From Fagopyrum homotropicum (taxonomy: Eukaryota; Streptophyta; Magnoliopsida; Caryophyllales; Polygonaceae): a stretch of 64,000 nt of DNA. How positions within the stretch are numbered: position 1 is the stretch's first letter; the number at the start of each line of letters is the position of its first letter. Below, piece after piece: positions 22,114 through 32,530 of this stretch. The translations under genes were made by a program, and so were the position numbers. Location: positions 120,512,242-120,576,241 of the forward strand of contig BSWB01000006.1 of assembly GCA_033239125.1 (NCBI GenBank), read 5' to 3'. The notes beneath the pieces were generated by a model, which was not told the DNA's origin, did no database searches, and was given only the letters and a program-made list of their open reading frames with translations.

Positions 22114-22728
22114 ACATGCAGGGGGAGGTAGAGCACTAGGGGAGGCGCCAGTCATTGCAGACGAGGAACGAGGAGTCGGGGGAAATCCAAAGGTCGCCCG
22201 CCCTGCAGGTCTGCTAGAGGAGAGAGACAAGAGGAAAAAAAAAATAGAAAAAGAAATAGAAAAAGAAAAGGAATAATAGAAAGGGTAACTCGTTTCAAAT
22301 ATTCGAAACGAAAATTCCGAGTCGGAAAGATTTTCCTAAATTTTTCGGAAGTAAACCAAAATATAGAAATACTCGGGAATTTTAATTTTATGTCTTAAAA
22401 CACTTTAAAAAAAATAAAAGAGAAAGAGAAATAAAATGTAATAAAAATAACTCGATCTGAAATACTCGGAACGGGATTTTTGAACCGTAAGAACTTCTAA
22501 ACTTTTCGAAAATAATAACGTGGATATACGTGAACGTTTCCAAAATAATAATATACTCCCGGAAGATATTTCACGTCGTAAAATACTTTTAATAAAAATA
22601 TATAAGCCATTAAATACCGATAAAAGCCGCAAGAATTAAAAGAAATGCCAACGCGCCTAAAAATGGGGCGTTACAGATTACTTCCCCAAGGGGAAGCTGT
22701 GACGTGGTATTGGATATGAGTGTTACAG

Positions 22729-23178
22729 GTAAGTCCATAGGACTTACTTAACGTTTAGTTGTGAGTTTGTATGATTGTGATGGTTGTGTGTGTTCATATG
22801 ATTGTGCATTTACAACCTAAACCAGACTAGGATGACCATTTATTATATTAAATGACCCAAGTGTATTATAACGGGTCGTAACCACTTGCCTCCGCCTGCG
22901 GGTAGGAGGAGGTTCCCTGAAGATGATCTCACAGGAGGGGACGAGTGATGATCACCCCCATGCAAAACTCTTGTGTTACGTTGGATGAGAGGAGGTTCTT
23001 GAGGCTCCTCGTGTTACAAAATAAGTTGAATTAGTAATGGAATGATATAATTGAAAGATAATAAATGAATATGTGTGGCATTGCATATATGAGATGTGGA
23101 TGTGTGTTTGTGCTATTACCTTCATACTTATTCATTTCTGTATCTAACGGTGTATACCGTGTTGTAAATGATCTGCAG
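22729..23178 (+). other. Intron-like unit in type B LTR
   Basis: Donor-like CAG|GTAAGT at 22729 lies in the hairpin TAAGTCC-ATA-GGACTTA (22730-22746). Acceptor-like ATCTGCAG ends at 23178. It is the type B version of a unit seen in the other LTR types. Confidence 0.45.
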
Positions 23179-24140
23179 GTTAGGAAGACTGCAGAGTGAG
23201 CCAGATGGAGTGACCAGCCGAGGACTTCTGTACATTAGGACTGCGTGGGATATGGGATCTTTTGTATATGTGTTTATGGAGGTTGTTTTGTACTCGGCTT
23301 TGTGTTTGTAAAACTCTTTTGATGTATCTTATACAGCTTTGATGTATTTGGTTTTAATCTACTTGTGCCTTGTTGTAAGATCTAGTGAACTTGTTGTCAA
23401 ACTAGGGTCAGGAGCCATTGTGAGATCCTAACCCAATGTAGCACTCCGAATCCCACGGATTTGGGGTGTTACACATCAGTCTCTCGCAAGTCGCAACCTC
23501 TTTCGCTGTCTCGCCTTCGTCTCCTTCGGGCATCGTCGGTTCAGGCGCTCAGCTCCTCGTCTTCGACCTACAGACGCTCAGCCCTCGACTGCAGACGCTT
23601 AATCCCTCAACGGCTCGACCTGCAAACGCTCAACCCTCGACCTACTCTCTCATCTTCTCCTTTGTTGTGCCGAGTTGCTGCAACTCTCTCTTAGTAATCC
23701 TCAATCTCTCAGATTTCAGATTCAACCCTCTTTAATCTCTCTGATATGTTGATAGTAGTTTATAGTTTGTACATTGTAAAATTAAATCTGAATGTTACTG
23801 ATTGATGGTGTTGATTTGCTGCAAATCTGAATGTTAGTAGTTTAATGCAGATTTCACATCTGCAATTACAGATTTAGGGCTGCAAATTTTCATATTTACA
23901 AATCTTTAGATTTACATGTTACATATTTTTACAGATTTCAGATGTGCAATTACAAATTTATACATGCAGTTCTGTATATTACAGATGCAGTTTTTTTTGT
24001 ATCCGGAACAATCGGATATCCGCTGCCGGATATCCGATCCGTTTATTCTTCTCGGATCGGATATCCGGCAACTTCCGGATCGGATCCGGATACCGTTTTC
24101 ACACAAAAAATTTTCCGGATATCCGGAATGAACACCCCTA

Positions 24141-24610
24141 CTTATGGTTCCATTTGTTTCCTCTTTATACCCATTCTTAATATATTACATCAGTGCCCGT
24201 TTGATTGAAGCGGTGAAATGAAAACGGAATGGAATCAGATAAGGGTTAGGAAATGAAATGGAAATAATGGGATTACTTTCATGTGTTAAAAGACCTCTAA
24301 CCAAACGTATTTTTTTGATTGATTTGAAATCATTCCATTACCGGAAAATGGAAATAATGGGATTATAGAACTATTAAAAAAATATAAAATAAATTTAAAA
24401 CTAGTTATGACCTCATTACTATTTAAACTAATAAATTTATAATATAAATACTTTTATATACTTTTCTAATTTAAAAAAAGTAAGGTAAATTAAAGGTAAA
24501 ATTTATTTTTGAACTAAAATAATTTTTTTTTGATTTAAAATAAAATATATAAAATTAAATAAAAAAATAAAATTTAAATTTTTTAATAGTCAAGAAACTT
24601 GAACATATAG
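24141..24610. other. Dispersed-repeat remainder plus AT-rich spacer
   Basis: 24141-24190 completes the hAT target repeat. 24194 onward begins CAGTGCCCGTTTGATTG, MITE-like, followed by AT-rich sequence to 24610. No gene seen. Confidence 0.5.
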
Positions 24611-24787
24611 TGTAACACCCCAAGTTCTCGGAACTCGGGGAGCTACTTGTAAGGACCTCACAATGGGTCCCGACCTTGATTTAACAACAATTTTACTAGG
24701 ATCTTACAACAAGGCACAAATGTATTTAAAATAATTTCAAAACATAATATTTTATTGTATGAATGCACACACGTGTCAGCCTTACAA

Positions 24788-24789
<2 letters not shown>

Positions 24790-24870
<81 letters not shown>
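24790..24870. repeat. (TA)n microsatellite within type E LTR
   Basis: Almost pure TA for about 80 bp. It is at the position where the 38818 copy has the foldback insertion, so it is the unoccupied form. Confidence 0.9.
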
Positions 24871-25008
24871 GCATGCCGGAAGGAAGACTCCCCCGTCCCC
24901 ATCTAATGAGTACGTGGACCCGGCTGACCATTCGTCCCGAATCTCTCTGCAACTGTTTATCTCTACAAAATCTACAACACGGATAAACCGTTAGCTAACA
25001 AGGGCCTT

Positions 25009-26132
25009 GATGTCGATCTGTGCTCTTTGTGAAACTTTGATTTCAAGGGCTTTGAAACAACTTTCAAGGGCCTTGACTTAGTGCTCATGCAAAACAAAGT
25101 TAGTCACAATAGCGAGATATAGTGTGGAACGTAAAAGATTGACACGAGAACATGTTTACGAAGTTCGGCTCTAAATAGCCTACTCTCCGTCCCAGGGTAT
25201 AGCCTTAGGATCTAACTATCTATTATCAGCTTCAAAGAGTCCTAGATACAAACTAGAAGAAATCTCCTTCTTCTCTCACTGTAGCCAATGCTACGATCTA
25301 GCTCCAACTCTTCACCTAGCTATAATAGCCTAGTTACTTCGCAGAGTAACACACACTCTAGTATAACACTATTTAGATCTTCCAATGTAGCTCTTTTGTT
25401 TTAACTCTCTCTAAGGGGATAAAGCTTTTTCAAAAAAGAGAGAAAAAAAAACAATGAATCAAATAAAGATGTTTGGGTTGCTTGAAGACGTAAAGATGTT
25501 TCCGTGTAAGCTTGTCTTTTTTCCTTCTTCAATCATCATCTTCATTTATACTCTTCTATGGAGAGGTCTTCTAGCCGTTTGGAAAGATGACCGTTTGAAG
25601 ATGAATCTTCTTCTCCATGAAGATCGCTTCATGTTTTGAGATGAGGTAGACGTTATAGATCTTCAACTCCTGAGAACACGTCGATTCCTCAACTCCTTAA
25701 TCTTCTCATTTTCCGTTGAACCGAACGAGAAGAAATCTTGATGCTTTTCGGTTTTAGAAAATCTTCTGGAAAAGCTCTTCTAACTTCGGTTGAAAAAAGA
25801 TCTTCACTGAAATCTTTTTGTTGAGCAAATCATTCCTAGAAAATCTTCTTTGTAATTTGAATCCTTGTTTCGTGCAACTATATTTTTCTTCAAGGCCTTT
25901 GAGATCGTCCCTTTGTATAACACTATCTTCATTGTGTCCTTGAGTAATATTTCAAGGCCCTTGAAGTCATATCAAGGCCCTTGAAATCTTCGATAAGTCC
26001 TGCACTGAATTCAAACCAACTAAGCATCTAGATAATATAATCAATACATTGTTAGTGTATCAAACTACTACATTTGTGTTAAATCTTCCATCATCAACAC
26101 CTGTAAAATAATATAAACTAGTTGGAGTTTTC
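25009..26132. mobile_element. Dispersed repeat, copy 2
   Basis: Homologous to 1035-2140 and about 120 bp longer at the left. It sits in the type E LTR directly after GTTAGCTAACAA, where the other type E copy continues unbroken. No protein. Confidence 0.6.
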
Positions 26133-26685
26133 AGATGTGTGCAAGACGTGAAGAGGGAGGAAGTGAACGAGGTGAACTTCGGCCTACTAAGGGCCGGCTG
26201 CGAGTCCTAGTGCTCACCGGTTTTGCGCAGGAAAGGAGAGGCGGACAAACGTGTGAGAGGAGAGGCGTGACGAGAACAAGGGGAGGTTTAGGGTTGACGG
26301 TTAGGGTTGAGGAGGGAGGATGAGGCTGTTGCGTTGAAGGGAGCTATGCACAGATCACGTACTCCTTGCCAGGCTGAAGGCCCGTTGTTGCTGTTGGGCT
26401 AGAGTGTGGTGTGGGCTTGTCACAAGGCCTGACTGACATGGTAAAAGTGGACTGGAGAAGAACAATGTGCAAGGCAAAGGAAGAAGTGGGTTGGGATTTA
26501 AGGCCTTGCCAAGGCTTGTCATGGCTTTGTCCTAAGCTTGTCGGTGACGTCGGTGACGTTGTCATGGCCTCGTCATGGTCTTGTTGAAACTCGTTGGGTG
26601 GCGTCGTCATGGCCTCGTCATGATCTCGTCATGATCTCGTCTAGAATATGAACTCATGGTTGCAATTTAGCGTTTAGTGTTATTT

Positions 26686-26731
26686 TTCTATCATTTTATG
26701 TGAGAAAAAGGTCTCACATAAAATGATAGAA
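26686..26731. other. Perfect 20-bp stem hairpin in type E LTR
   Basis: Arms at 26686-26705 and 26712-26731 are exact inverted repeats (core CATTTTATGTGAGA) around a 6-base loop AAAAGG. Related but imperfect inverted sequences occur in the other type E copies near 43940-44010 and 63440-63475. Confidence 0.8.
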
Positions 26732-26835
26732 TTTACGATGACACCGGAAGTTAGGGGAAATTAAAAGATCAACGGATAAAAAATCCGGTTTGACTCGGAA
26801 TTGATTGAAAGAAAAATTCCGGATATTACATATAT

Positions 26836-27677
26836 ATAGTAATTTTTTTGAAGTTAATTTTCTATAATTTATTTTAATTTGAAATAAATATATTATTTTT
26901 ATGTTTTAATTTTTTATTTTTTATAATAATTTTTTCCATACTCTTATGATAAAAAATACATAACTTTTTAAAATTTTCGAATTAATATAAATTATAAAAA
27001 ATAAAATTCAAAAATAAATAAATTTATTATATTTTTAAATTTCTAGACTCTTAATAAAATTAAAAAAAATTATATTTAATTTTATTTCTATATATTTAAA
27101 TTCGAAAGTAAAAGGTAAAAAAATATTTAATTCAAAAATAAAATCAAAACTTTATTTCAAAAAATTAAAATATAAAACTATTTTTATTATTTATATAAAT
27201 TTAATGAGTTCATAATTTATTTTAAATTTAATTTTATAATTTTTATTATTTTGTAATGAAATTTTAATATAATATATTAAGAATGGGTATAGAGAGGAAA
27301 CAAATAAAGCCATGAGGTTACCAAGAGAAATTTTGAAACTTCTAGTGGATACCAAGAGAAAAAGTCCAAACGTTGAGGCACCGAGAGGATAAACTTTATT
27401 TAATTTTAATTCTCCTTTAAATTTAGGAAATTCATTTAAAAAAAGAATTAAATTAATTAAATTAATTTAAGGTAATTACTTCTAATTCCATTTAAAAGTG
27501 AAGTTGAATTAAATTAAAATAAAGAAATGCCCCCAAAATTTCTTTATTTTAAAATTTATATATTTTTATCTATATTTTTAAAGGAAATTATTGTAAAATC
27601 GAGATTGGTTGACATTGTGAACTTTGTGGGTGTCTTTTCCTTTCAATGGAAGTGGGATTTTAGTGCTTAAAATTACC
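26836..27677. other. AT-rich spacer with dispersed-repeat copy
   Basis: No gene. 27285-27390 is the reverse-oriented, uninterrupted copy of the repeat that flanks the hAT-like element. 27390-27540 is nearly identical to 35022-35160, the left edge of the minisatellite. Confidence 0.7.
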
Positions 27678-27685
27678 ATTCACAA

Positions 27686-28162
27686 TAGAGCTGTGCATAC
27701 GGTCCGGACCGGACTGGATCCAGACAGTCCGGTCCGGACCGGTGGAACGTAAATTGATGACATCCTGAACCGTAGACCGATCGGGACTAGACCGTTACGG
27801 TCCGGTCCAGACCGGTCCGGTTTCGGGTTGGACCGTTTTGTTCCTATATTGTGCAATTTTGAATATATCGGACCAGACCGGACCAGTTTGTACCTAAATT
27901 GTGCAATTTTGGTGAGTATTTCGGTCCCAAACCGGACCGGACTAGACGGGACCGAACTGGACCGGACCGGACCGGACCGGATATTCGTAGTTTACGGTCC
28001 AACCCGGGTTACGGTTTTTATACGGTCCAAAACCGGATCGGACCGTAACCCGGGTTTTCAAAAAATTTGGAACGTAGACCGGACCGTAACCGGTCTGGTG
28101 TATGGATTGGACCGTAAATTCCGGTCCGGTTTTCCGTACCGCTCCAATTTTGCACAACCCTA
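27686..28162. mobile_element. hAT-like MITE, 477 bp
   Basis: Termini TAGAGCTGTGCA and, inverted, TAGGGTTGTGCA. 8-bp flanks ATTCACAA and ATTTACAA match 7/8. The interior is dense in CCGGTCCGGACCGG-type words. The ORF across it (27828-28163) is a by-product of these repeats. Confidence 0.85.
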
Positions 28163-29456
28163 ATTTACAATTCTACATTTCTATATGTTTCCTAGCAGGA
28201 TCAAACCACCATAGATTGAGTGTTCAACTTATTTGGGATCGAATCGACTTTAAATTACCGAGTCGTAAATGCACGCCGATGGATTTTGTTAAGCCACAAC
28301 GGTTACACAATGCACGGTCACACATTCTGTACCCGTAACAAAAAGTTCACGGTTACGGAATGCGTGTGTAACACTCCAAATCCGCGGGACTCGGGATGCT
28401 ACGGGCAGAGACCTCACAATGGGTCCCGACCCTTAGCTTGAAAATAATTTCACCGGATCTTGCAACAAGGTACAAATAAAGACCATAACGAAATACATTT
28501 TGAAGCAATGATAAGAAACACGAAAGATAACAACAACGGACTTCAGCCGAAAACACAACTCCAAAGACTATAAGCCATACACGCGGCCTACTACAAAAAT
28601 ACAACATACAAACTCCAAACACAACTCCAAACAAAAACCTTTACTAAAATGTACGGACTCCGGCTACCCACTCTTCCGGATCTTTCTGCCGTATTCCTAA
28701 CCTACAGGGCAATCTACAACAATCGGTATAAAACCATTAGCTATATTCAAAGCATTAGAATCAAGGTGATGGCACACACACACACATAAATAAACATAAA
28801 CACACAACATGCTTGAAAACACACAAGTCCGGTTATTATCTTTTTATTATTATTAAGTCATATTCCGTTACTAATTTAACTTAGGTTTGTGACACGAGAA
28901 TCACCGCATGATCTCGCCTCGGTTCCTAGTCACCGTCAAGGAATGTCACTGATGCATCTGGCCGTCTACCTGCCCGGGCTAGTTACCGAGAACCCCCTAG
29001 CTCTCCGCAAGAGCTAAGCAGTGTTGTCACCGCCCGTTATCATACACTTGGACCAATATCAAAATGTAAGGTCGTCCTATGTCCGGTTTCATTCTTATAA
29101 CATAAATAATAAACACGTACCAAATATAACAATAACCACACACCACCAAACACACATAGATGTTAATACAAGGAATATGAGCTACGTAAGTCCGGAGACT
29201 TACCTCGTCGATCTCCACACTCAACTCACAACACTCTCGCTTCCCTTGGGAAGAAGCCCAAAACCTGCTCACAAGAGGATATATGTCAACAACCCACTCA
29301 CACAAGAAGTCTTAGACTTCTATACAAATGATCTACACAAGACCATTTGACTCTCAATTCTAGGACCGCATCCTAGAATTCCTACACTCACCTCTCACAC
29401 AACGCATGAGGAGATCTACCAACAACCCACTCTCTCGAACACATGCTAGAACTCAT

Positions 29457-32400
29457 TGTAACGCCCAAAATTTTTAGGCGTGTTTTCGATATTATTTCTC
29501 TAATATTATAATGGCTTAAATATTTTACGAGTATTTTCACATCGTATATTAAATTTTTCGAGTTTATATATATATATTGATCCAAATTTTTATTCTCCGT
29601 ATTTATTTTTGGAAAGGTTCGAAAATATTTTCCGATCAAGAAAAATTCATTCCGATTCGTAAATCCCATTCGGATTTAAGTTTGATCGAGTTTACATAAT
29701 AATCCTTTTTCCTTTTTCTATTTTTTTTCTTTTTCTCTGAATTCCCTTGGCTGATGAGCGTGATGTGCTCCCTCTGCACCTGACCCTTCGTTAACCTCAA
29801 CTTTCATCATTTCCCTCATCCTTGCTTCTCCCTACCCTTCTTACCTACTCCCTTGGATACTTCTCTGCAGCAACACCAACACACCTTCATTTCCCTTCAT
29901 CTCTTGTGTAGCCATCAGAGGACGCCACCAATACCGTCGAAGCTCTCGCCGGGAGGTCACTGCTACCTCCGCCTTGCAAAATCCACCGGGAAGCCACCAA
30001 CCTTGCCCACCGGAGCCCTGCAACACCTCTCTCTCACGCGAGCTGCCGGCGGATCGGAAGCGGTCACCCCACCTCTTTCCCCTGTTGAACCCTACAACTG
30101 GAGAAACACCAGACCGCCTCACTGCTGCCTTACCTTCTCTCATTCGAGCCGCAAGGGAGAGCATTGTTGCCGCCGACATCGGGAAGCCAAGACGACGGAA
30201 GCCGGCCCCCTTCCTATTTCTCCGCCTCCCTGGCTCTTCCTCGACATTGCAGGCCTATCTCCTCTGTCAAGCCTTTGGAGTCAACAACCACCGGCAAGCC
30301 ACCATCGTCACCACCAGGGACTTGGAACCCGCCGCCTTGCCCTGCTGTCTTTTGGCCGGATCCACGCCTACTCCCTGCCGCCTGTTGCTCCCTCCTACGT
30401 GTGTGGAATTAGGTTGAAGATGCAACCTGTTTACACTAAAATCGGGCCCCATATCCGTGCCCCCTTCCTTCGCCGGAGGAGCCCTTGCCGCCACCTCCCC
30501 TGCGCCATCACCTCGCCCGCCGGAGACTAGTAGCGCGCCAGGGAGGGCCTCTAGCGTTGCTCTTTCCTTTCCCCAGCCGAAGAAGAAAAGCGGAAGCCTG
30601 AACCCTCTTTAACCTAATTCAAATCGGGCCCCTCTAATTGTGGTTGATTACAGATTTTGCCCTAGTATTTGGTATAATTACAAAATAGACCCATATTCTA
30701 TATAATCTCAGTTTTGGACCCACAATTTCTAGAATTTGATATTTATGCCCCTGTAGGAATTTAATTACATATTATGGCCCAAGGTTTTATTTTCGGAAAA
30801 TGTATTTATGGGTTTTAAATTTGGGATTTACTTGAATTATATTCTTATTTATATATACCATATATGTTATGCTCATGTTGGATTAATTTCGGGTTATGAC
30901 TCAAAGATTAAATTACGGGATTTTAACGTTGGCTTTTAAAACGAGTTTTACCTTGGGTTTATGATGTCATACAAATTGCCCGGAATTTATACTTAGGGTT
31001 TTAACTTGGTTTTTAAAAGTGGGGTTTCCCTTAGATTATATATGTTCTTTATTTCGTTCAAATTTAGCTTATAAGCTAAATTTGTTTAGTTTGGTGATAG
31101 GTTCGGAAGCGCCCCGATAAAGGCCTAACGAGTCCAAGTCGACATCCGTTGAATGACTTCCGTCTTTTGACGTCGTGTGAGTATTCTTTCCCCTCGATCT
31201 AGTTGTGTTAAGTTTTAGTATCATGCTAGGATGGATCTAGCATAACTTAGAGTTAATGCCAAATAGTGGCTTTGAACCTTAGGTGAGTTTCGAGGATTTG
31301 ATATTGTTTGATGGATTGATGTTGATTCTAAGCTTGAGGTGTTGGTTATCTTGTGAGGTTGTTATAAGGCTTTAAGTTACATGGTTGATCTTGTGAGCGT
31401 TTTGAGGCTCGAGGTGGGGTTGTATGATCTTGTGGGATTTTGGAGTTTAGGTTTGGCTTATCCTAGTTGCGTTGTGAGTTATGATCTTGCGAGATCCGAG
31501 GGTTTAGAAGTCTTAGGACTTCTAGCTTGTGTTGAGTGTGATGTGAGCATGAGGGATTCTAGGATGCGGTCCTAGAATTGAGAGTCACGTGGTCTTGCGT
31601 AGATCATTTGTATAGAAGTCTAAGACTTCTATTGTGAGTGGGTTGTTGTTGATATACTTATCTTCTTGTGAGTAGGTTACGGGCTTCCTCCCTAAGGAAG
31701 CGAGAGTGCTGTGAGTTGAGTGTGGTGACGAGGTAAGTCTCCGGACTTACTTAGCTCGTGTTCCTTGCATTATCGTTGATGTGTATTTGTTGGTGTGTGT
31801 TTATTGTTTATTGTTTATAACAACTAAACCTGAATTAGGATTACCGACCTTTATATTATTTTGGCCCAAGTGTATGATAACGGGCTGTGACAACTTGCCT
31901 GGCTCCCGCGAGAGCTAGGAGGTTCTCGGCGACTATCTCGTGCTAGTAGACGGTCGGATGCATCAATACCATTCCATGCCGGTAAGTAGGGACCGAGGCG
32001 AGTTTCGGTGACTCTCGTGTCACAACCTAAGTTGAGTTAGAACGGGATATGACTTAATAATAGTAAGATAATAAACCGGATTTGTGTGCTTGGAGTGTTT
32101 TGGGTGTTTATGATGATTGACTTGTGTTTGTGCTTTTCCCATTGATTCTAATGCTTCGAATATGAGCTAACGGTTTTATACCGACTGTTGTAGATTGCCT
32201 TGCAGGTTAGGATTGCGGCCGAGAGATCCGGAAGAGTGGGCAGCCGGAGTTCCGTACATTTTAGGATTGGGATTTGGGTGGAGTCGAGTTTGAGTATTGT
32301 ATTTATTGTATGTTGCATAGCGGTGAGTCTTTGGGGTTGTTTTGTCGGCTGAAGTCCTTTGTTGTATTCTTTCGGGTTTTTCTTTTCATTGCATAAAAAT

Positions 32401-32530
32401 ATATTTCAGTTTTGCCCTTTATTTATGCCTTGTTGCAAGATCCGGTGAAATTGTTGTCAAGCTAAGGGTCGGGACCCATTGTGAGGTCCCGACCCGTAGC
32501 ATCCGAGTCCCGCGGATTTGGGGTGTTACA
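29457..32530 (+). mobile_element. Solo LTR, type A, forward, 3,074 bp
   Basis: Starts TGTAACGCCC and ends GGGGTGTTACA. Exact TSD CTCAT at 29452-29456 and 32531-32535. It includes a GC-rich cassette (29750-30560, holding a 225-codon open frame at 29853-30530 which I do not take as a gene) and the shared 3' module. Confidence 0.92.
31733..32205 (+). other. Intron-like unit in type A LTR with hairpin at donor
   Basis: Donor-like GAG|GTAAGT at 31733 overlaps the hairpin TAAGTC-TCCG-GACTTA (31734-31749). Acceptor-like CCTTGCAG ends at 32205 before GTTAGG. The arrangement recurs in copies at 7300, 29187, 55026 and 58468. Confidence 0.5.

Larger units (their letters stand above)
6516..22675 (-). 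mobile_element. Solo LTR, type A, reverse, with two nested insertions
   Basis: On the plus strand it begins TGTAACACC and ends GGGGCGTTACA, so the LTR reads on the minus strand from TGTAACGCCCC to GGTGTTACA. Flanks are AATTA (6511-6515) and GATTA (22676-22680), a 4/5 TSD. Uninterrupted sequence around it matches type B LTR (the 36178 copy is unbroken here), confirming the insertion. Own sequence is 6516-7624, 18837-20397 and 22119-22675, about 3.2 kb, close to the 3.26 kb copy at 57653. Confidence 0.85.
5447..23473 (+). mobile_element. Solo LTR, type B, forward, with nested insertion
   Basis: Starts TGTAAGAGCC and ends GGGGTGTTACA. The 5-bp TSD CATCA is exact at 5442-5446 and 23474-23478. 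Own sequence is 5447-6515 plus 22676-23473, about 1.87 kb. It matches the reverse copy at 36178-37965 throughout. It has several GCCGCCCCTGCG-like words near 5545-5590 and 6120-6210. No internal coding region, PBS or second LTR was found. Confidence 0.9.
4960..24140. mobile_element. hAT-like non-autonomous element, split by a nested solo LTR
   Basis: The ends are TAGGGGTTTTC at 4960 and, inverted, TAGGGGTGTTC ending at 24140. An exact 8-bp TSD CTTATGGT is at 4952-4959 and 24141-24148. Subterminal regions (4980-5120 and 24000-24125) are dense in ATCCG/GGATATCCG words, as is common in hAT elements. Without the nested LTR the element is about 1.15 kb. Its interior has a SINE-like piece, a CT-rich tract and GC-rich sequence, but no transposase. 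The 27.3 kb locus is the matching empty site. Confidence 0.85.
24611..26830 (-). mobile_element. Solo LTR, type E, reverse
   Basis: The plus strand begins TGTAACACCCC and ends CCGGATATTACA. Flanks TATAG and TATAT match 4/5. The first 400 bp match 38818-39018 plus 41517-41655 of the other type E copy, including a (TA)n at the same place. It holds dispersed repeat copy 2. Confidence 0.75.

Noticed and set aside
4960..24140. Single 19 kb transposon
   Set aside because: Internal TSDs show it is a 1.15 kb hAT-like element enlarged by nested LTR elements.
24755..24994. ORFs of Tyr-Ile repeats over (TA)n (also 40195-40377, 41370-41552)
   Set aside because: Pure microsatellite translation.
27828..28163. 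111-codon ORF with repeated DRT/GPD words
   Set aside because: By-product of CCGGTCCGG repeats in a MITE.
29853..30530. 225-codon ORF in a GC-rich region
   Set aside because: Lies wholly within a solo LTR with exact TSDs; no recognised motif, and overlapping frames on both strands are equally open because of GC content.
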